Notes under the pieces: model-generated
The model's input: the letters and a program-made list of their open reading frames with translations, nothing else
Told to the model about the DNA's origin: nothing
Database searches by the model: none
Translations under genes and position numbers: made by a program
Part shown: positions 1 through 7,191 of the stretch, in pieces
Position numbering within the stretch: position 1 is the stretch's first letter
Layout of the letters: every line of letters starts with the position of its first letter
NCBI GenBank assembly: GCA_017522135.1
Contig: JAFXAB010000001.1
Coordinates: 1 to 64,000, forward strand
Direction of reading: 5' to 3'
Source of the DNA: Bacteroidaceae bacterium
GTDB taxonomy: Bacteria; Bacteroidota; Bacteroidia; Bacteroidales; Barnesiellaceae_A
Length of the DNA stretch: 64,000 nt

Positions 1-47
1 ATCGGTATGCAACCGTTATAGGCACTGCCCGGCATTATCCTGTACAT
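1..47 (-). CDS. 5' end of next phage operon gene (partial)
   Basis: An ATG on the minus strand at 47-45 lies 1 nt past the stop of the preceding gene and opens a frame that continues off the window edge (MYRIMPGSAYNGCIP). The tight spacing matches the rest of the operon. Only about 15 residues are visible, so no family can be named. Confidence 0.4.
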   Translation of the reverse strand, partial: MYRIMPGSAYNGCIP

Positions 48-48
48 A

Positions 49-516
49 TCAGTATCTGAAATCTGTAAAATGGATTATACCTCCTTTGAAAACTTTGTCC
101 TCCTTTGGGTCTTTGCCGAAAAACCACTCTTTGAAATCCTGCACGGAAAGTCCGTCATTCTTTGCCAATGTGTAGCAATCTGCATCGAGCCATTCACGAC
201 CGTCAATCTTGGCTGTTATTGTGTCGTTGTCGGCGTGGTAGTAGAGTTCCACAGGCTGAACGCCGATAGGATTGTGTCGCTGTGCTATCTCAACCTGTGG
301 CGAGTTGTAGGGTTTGCCCGACCATTGACGTATGGAGAGGTAGAATTTACCTCGTTCCATTTTCTCGGCATTGACTTTCCACAGGTCGTAGTTCCTGCGG
401 ATTGTGTGTTTCTTCTCTCCCGAAGCGAGTTTGCTTGCAAAGCCTGTCGGCTCACCTCGGCGGCTGTGTGTTACCGGGAACACACGTGATAGGGTTATGA
501 TGATTTTCTTTTTCAT
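49..516 (-). CDS. hypothetical phage-operon protein, 155 aa
   Basis: No function recognised. The start at 516 is chosen over an upstream ATG because it forms an ATGA overlap with the stop of the preceding gene (513-515) and begins with a natural MKKKIIITLSRVF. The protein is basic at the N terminus (HSRRGEPTGFASKLASG) and rich in Trp and Tyr; the KHTIRRNY and GKFYLSIRQWSG segments suggest a compact beta-rich fold such as a small nucleic-acid-binding domain, which is only a guess. It lies near the distal end of the leftward early operon. Confidence 0.7.
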   Translation of the reverse strand: MKKKIIITLSRVFPVTHSRRGEPTGFASKLASGEKKHTIRRNYDLWKVNAEKMERGKFYLSIRQWSGKPYNSPQVEIAQRHNPIGVQPVELYYHADNDTITAKIDGREWLDADCYTLAKNDGLSVQDFKEWFFGKDPKEDKVFKGGIIHFTDFRY

Positions 517-773
517 AAGCGAAATCTTAAATTTCTTGGGTTGCCGCTTGCAGATGTACCTTGGCGACTGAGTTTGCATTTTGGATATTGTTCCTTCAAA
601 ACTTTCAATGCCTTTTCAAATTGGTTTCTGCTATATACTGCAGTATGTGGCCTAAATCTACTAATGCGTTTGCCGCATATATCTACCAATGTGTAGTAGA
701 AGAAGCAATCAAAATCTGTTAAGAAAGAAAGGTAAATTCTCTTAGCAATCTTATTTGCGATACGTTTCTTCAT
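513..773 (-). CDS. hypothetical phage-operon protein, 86 aa
   Basis: Function not recognised. A small basic protein (MKKRIANKIAKR start) rich in Lys and Arg, ending NPRNLRFRL. It overlaps both neighbours by 4 nt (ATGA at each end), so it is probably translated by coupling within the phage operon. Confidence 0.65.
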   Translation of the reverse strand: MKKRIANKIAKRIYLSFLTDFDCFFYYTLVDICGKRISRFRPHTAVYSRNQFEKALKVLKEQYPKCKLSRQGTSASGNPRNLRFRL

Positions 774-1171
774 AGACTTTTATTCCTTTCCATAAATTCT
801 TCATACTCTTTTTGAGAGTGGAAATACATATATATCGGCTTCTCTAATTCTTTGGGAGAAGCGATAGGCAAATGCTTGACCTTGTCGTAAACAGGCGAGA
901 GTTTTAACCTCTCTGCAAAAGCTTCATCCTCGCAGGTGTAAGTAATTCCACCACAATACCCTTGTTCCACTCCCATTGCTATGATTTTTCCATTGTTTAC
1001 GAGGATAAAATCATAAGCATAGTAACCATTTTCGGGCACTTTGACAAACTCATCAAATATGTATCCCATATATTCGCCCTTGCCTACGTTTACAGCATAC
1101 TTACCCGGTAGGAAATTGGGTATTCCTTGTACTGTGTCAGCATCATATAGACAGAATGGAAAATCTTTCAT
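770..1171 (-). CDS. hypothetical phage-operon protein, 133 aa
   Basis: Function not recognised. A soluble protein with mixed alpha/beta character and no membrane segment; the C terminus (SQKEYEEFMERNKSL) looks helical. It overlaps the upstream and downstream genes by 4 nt each, which supports both the reading frame and the start. Confidence 0.7.
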   Translation of the reverse strand: MKDFPFCLYDADTVQGIPNFLPGKYAVNVGKGEYMGYIFDEFVKVPENGYYAYDFILVNNGKIIAMGVEQGYCGGITYTCEDEAFAERLKLSPVYDKVKHLPIASPKELEKPIYMYFHSQKEYEEFMERNKSL

Positions 1172-1401
1172 AATCTTTCTCTCCTTGTTTTAAGTTCTTT
1201 TGTTTCGTGGTCGTATATAGCCATTATTTTGGCAGTACCACGATTTGGGTTATTTCTTATTTCTTCTATCAGAGTTCCTTTGGCATAGTTGATGGCAGCA
1301 CTCTCGTCAAACTCTTGCCCCAACACATCATCTTCTCTGAAATCATCTTCGGTAACCCACATTGTTTTAGTTACCACTATGGATACTTTATAACTTTTCA
1401 T
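1168..1401 (-). CDS. hypothetical phage-operon protein, 77 aa
   Basis: Function not recognised. A short charged protein with a beta-like N terminus (KVSIVVTKTMWV) followed by an acidic stretch (EDDFREDD) and a helix. It overlaps the following gene by 4 nt and the preceding gene by 14 nt. Confidence 0.65.
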   Translation of the reverse strand: MKSYKVSIVVTKTMWVTEDDFREDDVLGQEFDESAAINYAKGTLIEEIRNNPNRGTAKIMAIYDHETKELKTRRERL

Positions 1402-1696
1402 TTTCGGGATGTTCGTAAACTATTTTATCTACTTTGTTTCTATAAATCCAAGACCAATTTACGTGTAACCACAAGAGGTTAAACCGGCGAGAGAACTTGC
1501 AAAAGTCAAATGGTTTGTACCACCTATGCCAAAGCAGGGTCAAACTTATACCAAATCGCTTTTTATAGGTTGATACGACCACTGTTCCCTTACGGCAATA
1601 GTACTTACACTTTTCAAAACTCCAATTCTCGAAACTAATGCCATCTAAATCTTGCGTTCTTACTTGGTACTCTCCGGGCATTCTGTTCTTTTTCAT
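1388..1696 (-). CDS. hypothetical phage-operon protein, 102 aa
   Basis: Function not recognised. The start at 1696 (MKKNRMPGEY) forms an ATGA overlap with the stop of the methyltransferase gene. An upstream in-frame ATG at 1864 would only add residues read out of frame inside the methyltransferase and is rejected. The protein is unusually rich in Trp, Tyr and Lys (LLWHRWYKPFDF), suggesting a small basic, possibly nucleic-acid-binding protein. Confidence 0.6.
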   Translation of the reverse strand: MKKNRMPGEYQVRTQDLDGISFENWSFEKCKYYCRKGTVVVSTYKKRFGISLTLLWHRWYKPFDFCKFSRRFNLLWLHVNWSWIYRNKVDKIVYEHPENEKL

Positions 1697-2433
1697 TTTG
1701 CACCTCCTTTCATAAAGCAAATCCAATGAGTGTTGGCACGTTTGCCGGAGATATGCCCGAAGATTGGTTTTGCAGATGTGAGTTTGAGAATTTCCGTTAC
1801 TTTGATGTCGGTCTCGTTCCATTTGAAGATGAGGAAGCCGCCCGGCTTCAGTACTCGGAAGCATTCTGCAAATCCCTTGGCCAACAAATCACGCCAATCG
1901 GAGTATAATGCGCCATACTTGATGTGCTGCCACCCCGTAGGTTTGGTTTTCTCGGACAGGCAACCGTACATATCAGCCATTTTTGATTTCTTTCCACGAG
2001 AGTGTACCAAGTGTGGAGGGTCGAACACGACCATAGCAAAGCTGTCGTCCGGGTAAGGCATATTGGTAAAGTCTGCCTGTACATCGGGTTTGACTTCAAA
2101 ATGTCGCCCATCACAGAGGGTTGTTTCCACGTCTCTGATGTCTTGGAACAATACACGAGGGTCGTGTTTGTCGAAATAGAACATCTTGCCGCCACAGCAG
2201 GCATCGAGGATTGGTTGCTCTCCTAAATACGTAGGGGCTTCTGCCCACTGACGTACTGAATGACCGTGCGGAATATCCACCCATTCGCCAAATTCGTTTT
2301 TCCAAGCCAATTGAGTGTAGAAGTGGCAGCACCCATCATCGACAAGAACATATACGATTTTGCCGTAAGGTGCATCGAATACAGATTTCCACTCTATGCG
2401 TGGGAACTGTCGGATTTTATCAAGCATACGCAT
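1693..2433 (-). CDS. class I SAM-dependent methyltransferase (phage DNA methylase-like)
   Basis: Predicted S-adenosylmethionine-dependent methyltransferase of 246 aa. The SAM-binding motif I is ILDACCGG at about residues 75-82, with an acidic residue after the next strand (FQDIRD), and the catalytic-type motif IV is FDPPHL at about 137-142. DPPH in place of the DPPY of N6-adenine methylases leaves the target uncertain. KPGGFLIFKW near 200 is the usual late Rossmann strand. No restriction endonuclease is adjacent, so if it methylates DNA it would be an orphan phage methylase that masks sites from host restriction or acts in regulation. It sits 3 nt after a YopX gene, which is ordinary phage company. 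Confidence 0.8.
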   Translation of the reverse strand: MRMLDKIRQFPRIEWKSVFDAPYGKIVYVLVDDGCCHFYTQLAWKNEFGEWVDIPHGHSVRQWAEAPTYLGEQPILDACCGGKMFYFDKHDPRVLFQDIRDVETTLCDGRHFEVKPDVQADFTNMPYPDDSFAMVVFDPPHLVHSRGKKSKMADMYGCLSEKTKPTGWQHIKYGALYSDWRDLLAKGFAECFRVLKPGGFLIFKWNETDIKVTEILKLTSAKPIFGHISGKRANTHWICFMKGGAK

Positions 2434-2436
2434 AAC

Positions 2437-2784
2437 TTATTGTTTTAATAGTTCGGGGTTGTCGTGGATGTTGCCGATGACCTCTACATCTAAAAGCCTA
2501 TTTTCACTGTGTATTGCAGGAGTAAGGTCAAAGCCTGCAAATCCACCACCTGCGCAATAACTCACCTCGTTGATGCTATCTGGGTTATCGTAGCGATATA
2601 TGTCTCCCTCATAGATTTCCTTTCCGTTCTTGTCAAGTAATCCTGTGAACTGACCTGCGGTTTCGTTTTCAATGAATATACTAAAACAGCCTTTGCGAAT
2701 TAGCAAATCATCATCATTATGTATTAGGTCGCCTATATGCCACATCCCTGCAAAATCACGCCCTCTAAACTTAATCGTTCTCAT
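2437..2784 (-). CDS. YopX family phage protein
   Basis: YopX proteins are small phage proteins of unknown role, first noted in Bacillus phage SPbeta. The family signature is clear: the N-terminal RTIKFRG, the central FTGLLDKNGKEIYEGDI and the C-terminal EVIGNIHDNPELL. The 115 residues match the usual family length. It overlaps the upstream gene by 14 nt. Confidence 0.9.
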   Translation of the reverse strand: MRTIKFRGRDFAGMWHIGDLIHNDDDLLIRKGCFSIFIENETAGQFTGLLDKNGKEIYEGDIYRYDNPDSINEVSYCAGGGFAGFDLTPAIHSENRLLDVEVIGNIHDNPELLKQ

Positions 2785-3115
2785 CGTTACCTCCTTTCAG
2801 CAGTCTTTCGTTCATTTGCTTGATTTCCTTTTTCAAGTGCCGAACGTGGTTTTTGAGAACTCGGAGAGCAGCAGGATAACTTATGTGATACACTCTTGCC
2901 CCTTTGTCAGCAAACTTCCCATTCTCAAAATACGGAATGTTGATTTCTATACTTCCGTGTGTTTGATAACTCTTTGGAATTATGTCGGGAACTCTCTCAC
3001 CTTGCGACTTTACAAATTCTTCCAAGTCTTTTATGATGCTCTCTGATGTTTCGACCTGTGCGTACAAGTTGTATAATTGTCTGCAATCTTCTTTAGTTAT
3101 TTCTTTCGCTGCCAT
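2771..3115 (-). CDS. hypothetical phage-operon protein, 114 aa
   Basis: Function not recognised. Mostly helical, with heptad-like stretches at residues 15-35 (YNLYAQVETSESIIKDLEEF) and at the C terminus (LRVLKNHVRHLKKEIKQMNE) that could form a short coiled coil; the middle contains a beta segment. It overlaps the YopX gene by 14 nt. Confidence 0.7.
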   Translation of the reverse strand: MAAKEITKEDCRQLYNLYAQVETSESIIKDLEEFVKSQGERVPDIIPKSYQTHGSIEINIPYFENGKFADKGARVYHISYPAALRVLKNHVRHLKKEIKQMNERLLKGGNDEND

Positions 3116-3170
3116 ATTGATACAGTTTGTTTGTTATGGAGGGCGGACGTGCCACCCTCCGTTATTAGTT

Positions 3171-3524
3171 CTACTCAATATCTCGTGGAGTGTCTATCCA
3201 ATTCTGCACGTCCCAATCGCCAACAACGTTGAGGTTTTCTGCACTCTCAATAGTTTGCTTTCTCTTGTCGGACAACAGGTAGTTTCCAAAGTCAATGAGT
3301 TCTGCAACCGTAAATTTGGCTTCATCAGAAATCTCAATCGGACTGTACGCCTCCTCAAACACATTCTTTGGAGACCAACTTTCGTAACCGTCTGCATAGA
3401 CAACACGGTATCCCTCACGCCACTCGTGGTTGTCGGTGTTAGGTCTTGCAACGCCTTTCTGCACTGCATCATACTCGTTCATCGGCTCTGCCGACACGAC
3501 TTTTGTTCCTTTGTACTTTTTCAT
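3171..3524 (-). CDS. hypothetical phage-operon protein, 117 aa
   Basis: Function not recognised beyond a general resemblance to small phage proteins with the pattern GYRVVYADGYESWSPKNVFEEAY, here kept as GYRVVYADGYESWSPK. The start at 3524 (MKKYKGTKVVSAEPM) is preferred over the upstream ATG at 3593, which would read into the neighbouring gene's 3' end. Acidic, soluble, no membrane segment. Confidence 0.7.
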   Translation of the reverse strand: MKKYKGTKVVSAEPMNEYDAVQKGVARPNTDNHEWREGYRVVYADGYESWSPKNVFEEAYSPIEISDEAKFTVAELIDFGNYLLSDKRKQTIESAENLNVVGDWDVQNWIDTPRDIE

Positions 3525-3592
3525 TGTTATAGAATATTTGTTTGTTAGAAAAATGGCAGTGCGGAGGCAGCAGCCCCCACACTGCCCCTGCA

Positions 3593-4180
3593 TTATCCCT
3601 TTGTTTCCTCCGACTTTGGTTTGAAACAGAAGTCGGCATAAATCTCGGCGAACTGCCTACCTGCGTAGGCTGCGAGTTTTTCGCTTTTGAAGGCGAGCCG
3701 AGAGCCGAAGTTCGTGTACGAGTACGAAGACGCGTCATTCGCGCCCGCATAAACGAGACCGCAGCTCGCAACCGCACTGTTACCGCCACGACCAACCACA
3801 CGGCTTTTATCCTTGTCCGACAGTTTGTCGTACTGCTCTTTGGTGATTAGGTCGTACCAAAAATACCAACGGCGTTCGCCCTTTGTGAATTGAGGCTCCC
3901 AACCCTCGTTAAGAGCTGCGGTGATGATGCGGAGTTGGAGGTATGCAATCAAATCGTCGCTGTCGGTTGTTACATTGTGCCAATCATCGTACAGCATTTT
4001 AGCCTTGTTGTCGCCGTTGGCTGCTCTAACTTCCAACTCGTCCAAAGCGTCCTCAAACGTCTTGATACGCTCGGTTACGTCCTGTGGCTTTTCATCTACG
4101 AGGGTAAGCACACCATCTACCCATTTTACAACTTTCCCTACCGGGATTTCGATTTCCACTTTCTTTGTCTTGTTTTCCAT
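3593..4180 (-). CDS. phage protein with C-type-lectin-like, possibly diversified C-terminal segment
   Basis: A 195-aa protein; the start at 4180 (MENKTKKVEIEIP) is preferred over 4237. Residues 1-95 form an N-terminal region (KVVKWVDGVLTLVDEKP, then an acidic helical part). The C-terminal half contains RVVGRGGNSAVASCG, then a run rich in Ala, Ser, Tyr, Gly and Asn, then FGSRLAF and a helix (EKLAAYAGRQFAEIYADF). A GG-start and a G(S/F)RLA-end around a Tyr/Ser/Asn-rich run resemble the ligand face of C-type-lectin folds used as targets of diversity-generating retroelements. From memory, close relatives in Bacteroides mobile elements differ in this same run; I could not verify that. No reverse transcriptase or template repeat is in view. 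The function is unknown. Confidence 0.65.
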   Translation of the reverse strand: MENKTKKVEIEIPVGKVVKWVDGVLTLVDEKPQDVTERIKTFEDALDELEVRAANGDNKAKMLYDDWHNVTTDSDDLIAYLQLRIITAALNEGWEPQFTKGERRWYFWYDLITKEQYDKLSDKDKSRVVGRGGNSAVASCGLVYAGANDASSYSYTNFGSRLAFKSEKLAAYAGRQFAEIYADFCFKPKSEETKG

Positions 4181-4239
4181 ACTGTTGTTGTTTTTAATTG
4201 GTTTGATAAAACTTTTGATAATGATTAAATGTCTCATTG

Positions 4240-4407
4240 CTATTTGTTTTTTGGTTCAAAGTCTGGGCACTCTTTCAACTTCTCCTTGTATGCAGGTGGT
4301 ATCCACCACAAAGGCATATCGGGAGGGTCGGGTAAGTATCGTTTACACTTATTACGAATGGGGCAGGTAACGCCCGAACAATATGCATAGTCTGTGTTCA
4401 TACTCAT
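4240..4407 (-). CDS. small cysteine-containing phage protein, 55 aa
   Basis: Function not recognised. The start at 4407 comes 1 nt after the stop of the DnaC-like gene. An upstream ATG at 4446 lies inside that gene and is less likely. Four cysteines (CSGVTCPIRNKC and a later ECPDF) could bind a metal ion. A Pro-rich middle (LPDPPDMPLWWIPPAY) follows. Confidence 0.6.
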   Translation of the reverse strand: MSMNTDYAYCSGVTCPIRNKCKRYLPDPPDMPLWWIPPAYKEKLKECPDFEPKNK

Positions 4408-4408
4408 T

Positions 4409-5140
4409 TCATTTGTTTGTTGGTTTTCTGAATGATTGCTCCGCACCGAAATTGATGATGTGCATCATTTCACGGAAGCGGTCGGCAATACGTTCATCGT
4501 AATAGGTTGCTATCTCTGCTGCTGAAAGATTGGAAGATACCAACGTGCAGAACTGCTCTTCGTAGCGGAAAGAGATAATATCCATTGCCGCAGTTACAAA
4601 GTCGCCGTAGTGTATGCTTTCCTTTGGCTCTTGCCCGAGGTCGTCAATGGCAAGTATCTCAATGGTGCGTAGCCTCTTGAACTTGTACACATCGCTTTCG
4701 TTCTCACGTGTGGGGTTGTTGTATGCTTTGGCAAGCAATACGAGTTCCTTTGCCGTGATGAATATGTAGCCACGTACCGGGTATTCGTCCTGTCGGCTAC
4801 TCCAAGCCTCATCGGAGCGTAGCAATCCTGTGAGGTTTTGCAAAGCACGGAGAATGGTTGTCTTCCCATTTCCTGCACCGCCACAGAGGAACAGCCCGAA
4901 TGTAGAGTCTTGCGATGTGAGCCACTTGGCAATGTCCCACAGGTGCTGTTTGTACTCTTGCGTTTCGATAAATACACGATGACGACTTGCGACCTCGGCT
5001 TTACACGCTGTATAGAGCATTGCATATACCTGTTGAGGTGTGTATGGCAGTCTAAAACGTGTCGCCGTACGTTTTCGGCTCATCAGGTGAGAGAACATTT
5101 CCTCTACGTTGATTTCGTCCTTTGGATTTAGAGTTATCAT
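4409..5140 (-). CDS. DnaC/IstB-like helicase-loader ATPase
   Basis: A predicted AAA+ ATPase that would load the replicative helicase on phage DNA, as DnaC and phage P-type loaders do. Walker A is CGGAGNGKTT at about residues 86-95, Walker B is ILAIDDLGQE near 153-162, and a sensor-1-like LVSSNLS follows near 210. The length of 243 aa suits the family. The start at 5140 gives an 89-nt overlap with the upstream replication-protein gene; in-frame ATGs at 5098 and 5083 are alternatives. The pairing with the DUF4373-type gene immediately upstream is the usual replication-initiator plus loader arrangement in Bacteroidetes phages. Confidence 0.85.
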   Translation of the reverse strand: MITLNPKDEINVEEMFSHLMSRKRTATRFRLPYTPQQVYAMLYTACKAEVASRHRVFIETQEYKQHLWDIAKWLTSQDSTFGLFLCGGAGNGKTTILRALQNLTGLLRSDEAWSSRQDEYPVRGYIFITAKELVLLAKAYNNPTRENESDVYKFKRLRTIEILAIDDLGQEPKESIHYGDFVTAAMDIISFRYEEQFCTLVSSNLSAAEIATYYDERIADRFREMMHIINFGAEQSFRKPTNK

Positions 5141-5849
5141 CTTTCTCTGTTTTTTTTCTATTCACTATGCGTAACCACGAATTGAAGTGCTGTTTTGCAT
5201 CTGCCAATGATTGGTGTCCTCGCTCTTTGCCGTCTGCCACACACTGTACCCGAAAATCATCAAGGCTGTTCCGTAGCAGCTCTATTTTCATTGAGTGGAG
5301 TACCTGTAATTGGTCGAGCCAACATTCATCTGCTTTCAGTTTCTCAATCTCTTGGTCAAGCGTTAGCGAATATGGTTCGTAACGTGGTGGTGTGTCTTGT
5401 TTATCAGTCTCTTTTTTCGGTTGATTGTTTGCCTGCCTATGATTACGTGGTTGTCTTGGGGCTTGCTGTGCAAGCAGACTGTAATCTGTGATTTTACACA
5501 CTCGGCGGCATTGAATACATATACGACTGTATCTCTCTTGAATACCCTTTGATGTAAGCACTCCCTCCGCATCGAACAAATCCTTTGAAAACAACCCGAG
5601 TGACAGGCAGGTCTTTATAACCTCCAATACATACGCCTCGTCAAAGCCCGTCAGTTCCGAGCAGATGAAAGGCAACTCTTCGTCCCACTCAATGTAATAC
5701 CCATTCTTGTAGATGTTACAGAGCAGCAGAGCATATATCGAAATGGCTTTACCACCTTGATACTTGATTAGTTTCCTTATCTTTATGTCGCTGAAAATAT
5801 CTATATCCATCGGAAAGTATTCCAGCCCTTTTTTTGAAGTTCGTGCCAT
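5052..5849 (-). CDS. DUF4373 (Lin1244/Lin1753-like) replication initiation protein
   Basis: A 265-aa protein whose N-terminal 120 residues match the DUF4373 phage domain, a winged-helix-like module (GLEYFPMDIDIFSDIKIRKL, then GKAISIYALLLCNIYKNGYY). A Gln/Asn-rich linker (about 130-150) leads to a C-terminal helical domain with the pattern LDDFRVQC...HFNSWLRI seen at the end of many Bacteroidetes phage initiators. By family and context it probably recognises the phage origin or a primosome component and works with the downstream DnaC-like ATPase; this role is inferred. Confidence 0.8.
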   Translation of the reverse strand: MARTSKKGLEYFPMDIDIFSDIKIRKLIKYQGGKAISIYALLLCNIYKNGYYIEWDEELPFICSELTGFDEAYVLEVIKTCLSLGLFSKDLFDAEGVLTSKGIQERYSRICIQCRRVCKITDYSLLAQQAPRQPRNHRQANNQPKKETDKQDTPPRYEPYSLTLDQEIEKLKADECWLDQLQVLHSMKIELLRNSLDDFRVQCVADGKERGHQSLADAKQHFNSWLRIVNRKKTEKDDNSKSKGRNQRRGNVLSPDEPKTYGDTF

Positions 5850-5855
5850 AGAGAG

Positions 5856-6314
5856 TTAATCGTTTTTCAAATAATCGTCCACCTCACGTTTGAAATCGTC
5901 AAAGGAACGACACACCACATATTTGTACTCGCTGTCAGCACAGACGATGTTCTGCCATTGCTTTTGGCTGTCTCGCTGTCTGCCTTTGAGAGTTTTCATT
6001 TCAATGAGCAAAGCACCGTAGTCCCGGTTGCTTTTCAATAGGATGAGGTCTGCCACCCCTGCCACAACTCCCTCGGCTTTCAGTTTTGCCGCCGTAGTAG
6101 CATCACGCCTGCCACCATTAGGAACGGCGAACAGTCTGCCGTGAAGCCTGGGATATTGGAGGGAGAACCACCGCACACACGCACATTGTATGCGGTGTTC
6201 CTCATCCTTGTGTACCTTTCGAGTTTTGACAGCGTTCTTTTTAGCCATCAACTCATCGAAAGTCATTCTATTCGCTGACATTGCTTCAGCGATTGTTACT
6301 TTACTTTTCGTCAT
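5856..6314 (-). CDS. VRR-NUC domain nuclease
   Basis: A 152-aa predicted nuclease of the VRR-NUC branch of the PD-(D/E)XK superfamily. Visible motifs are the N-terminal HRIQCACVRWF, then FAVPNGGRRD, GVVAGVADLILL with the catalytic-type Asp, and LLIEMKTLKGRQRDSQKQW carrying the E-x-K core. Such stand-alone domains in phages act on branched or flap DNA during replication or recombination. The start at 6314 (MTKSKVTIAEAM) overlaps the preceding gene by 14 nt; an upstream ATG at 6353 is less likely. Confidence 0.85.
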   Translation of the reverse strand: MTKSKVTIAEAMSANRMTFDELMAKKNAVKTRKVHKDEEHRIQCACVRWFSLQYPRLHGRLFAVPNGGRRDATTAAKLKAEGVVAGVADLILLKSNRDYGALLIEMKTLKGRQRDSQKQWQNIVCADSEYKYVVCRSFDDFKREVDDYLKND

Positions 6315-6747
6315 ACTTTGCAGGGTAATAATCCAATATCTGTGTCTCGACAATGGAAACTATTTCGTAATCTGCCATTGTTCCTTTCATACCCTCAATG
6401 AAGCGGTCGTATGCGTTCTTGAAGTCCGAAGCCTGTACGAGAATGAAACTGTTGGTCTTTTTCTCGGCTCCGCTCTTTTCGTCAAGGGTGATGAAAGAAA
6501 CCTTTATTTTGTAGTAGCGGTCTGCCGACACATCTTCGGAGAGCATCAGTTCTGAAATACGAGGCTTGACGATTTGGGGAATGCTAAACTCGCCACTGAT
6601 GTAGGGTTTCAGTTCCTCGATAGTTCTTGCCTCTGCCTCTGTGAACGAGAGCGCATCAAAAAGATACTGTTCGCTTACTGTCTTGTTGAGTCCGTTTTCC
6701 ATTGTCTTTTCGTAGCGGACTGTCGAAAGGAAATAGTTTACCATCAT
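6301..6747 (-). CDS. DUF4494 phage protein
   Basis: A 148-aa protein of the Bacteroidetes phage family DUF4494, function unknown. The match rests on the N-terminal NYFLSTVRYEKTMENG, the YLFDALSFTEAEAR segment and FILVQASDFKNAYDRF. It starts with ATGATG, overlapping the stop of the HU-like gene (ATGA), and is followed by the VRR-NUC gene with a 14-nt overlap. The constant pairing suggests a DNA-metabolism role, which is inferred. Confidence 0.8.
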   Translation of the reverse strand: MMVNYFLSTVRYEKTMENGLNKTVSEQYLFDALSFTEAEARTIEELKPYISGEFSIPQIVKPRISELMLSEDVSADRYYKIKVSFITLDEKSGAEKKTNSFILVQASDFKNAYDRFIEGMKGTMADYEIVSIVETQILDYYPAKYDEK

Positions 6748-7025
6748 TCTTTCAAGTTCATACGGTTTTTCAATTCTTTGCTTAACACGAGTTTGGCGGT
6801 GCTCTGTGCCGGAATGCTGACAACAGTACCCTTGCTGATGTTGCGAGCCTTTTTAGGGGCTGTGGTAACTGCCTTGATTGTTGCAAAGCCACGAATGAAC
6901 ACACTCTCACCCTTTACGAGTGAACTGCTGATAGCCTCTACCACGCTTTCGGTGGCGGCGATTGCCTGCGAACGACTTAAAGTCGTGTTGTTGATTACGT
7001 AATCAACGATGTCATTTTTCTTCAT
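6744..7025 (-). CDS. HU/IHF family DNA-binding protein
   Basis: A 93-aa histone-like protein. The family pattern is clear: the N-terminal MKKNDIVDYVINNT, the helical dimer part (SRSQAIAATESVVEAI), then GESVFIRGFATIKAV and the DNA-binding arm with a basic KKARNISKGT and the conserved proline in VSIPAQSTAKLVLSKELK. It would bend phage DNA for replication, packaging or recombination. It overlaps the upstream 59-aa gene by 14 nt. Confidence 0.9.
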   Translation of the reverse strand: MKKNDIVDYVINNTTLSRSQAIAATESVVEAISSSLVKGESVFIRGFATIKAVTTAPKKARNISKGTVVSIPAQSTAKLVLSKELKNRMNLKE

Positions 7026-7191
7026 TTTGAACTGAATTAAAGGTGAATAATTTCTTTTCTAACTTCTTTATCATTTGTCGTATAACCCACGCACGACAGT
7101 TGTTGCGTTGTCCGGGCAGGGTGTTATATACTTTGGCAGCATCATCGAAATACTTGATAATCTTCTGCACGTCTGTTTTGCATATATCCAT
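7012..7191 (-). CDS. small phage-operon protein, 59 aa
   Basis: A short reading frame (MDICKTDVQKIIKYFDDAAK start; ends NSVQNEEK) filling the only gap between the SNF2 helicase and HU-like genes. The ATG at 7191-7189 shares its A with the helicase stop (TAATG), and its own stop (7014-7012) overlaps the HU start by 14 nt, both in the style of this operon. The protein is helical and Lys-rich, with one Cys pair spread far apart. The function is unknown. The central VYNTLPGQRNNCRAWVIRQM suggests a small DNA- or protein-binding helix bundle. Confidence 0.75.
   Translation of the reverse strand: MDICKTDVQKIIKYFDDAAKVYNTLPGQRNNCRAWVIRQMIKKLEKKLFTFNSVQNEEK

Noticed and set aside
3542..4370. Long plus-strand open frames opposite the lectin-like protein gene
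   Set aside because: They are antisense to a packed operon and have no start context or family resemblance.
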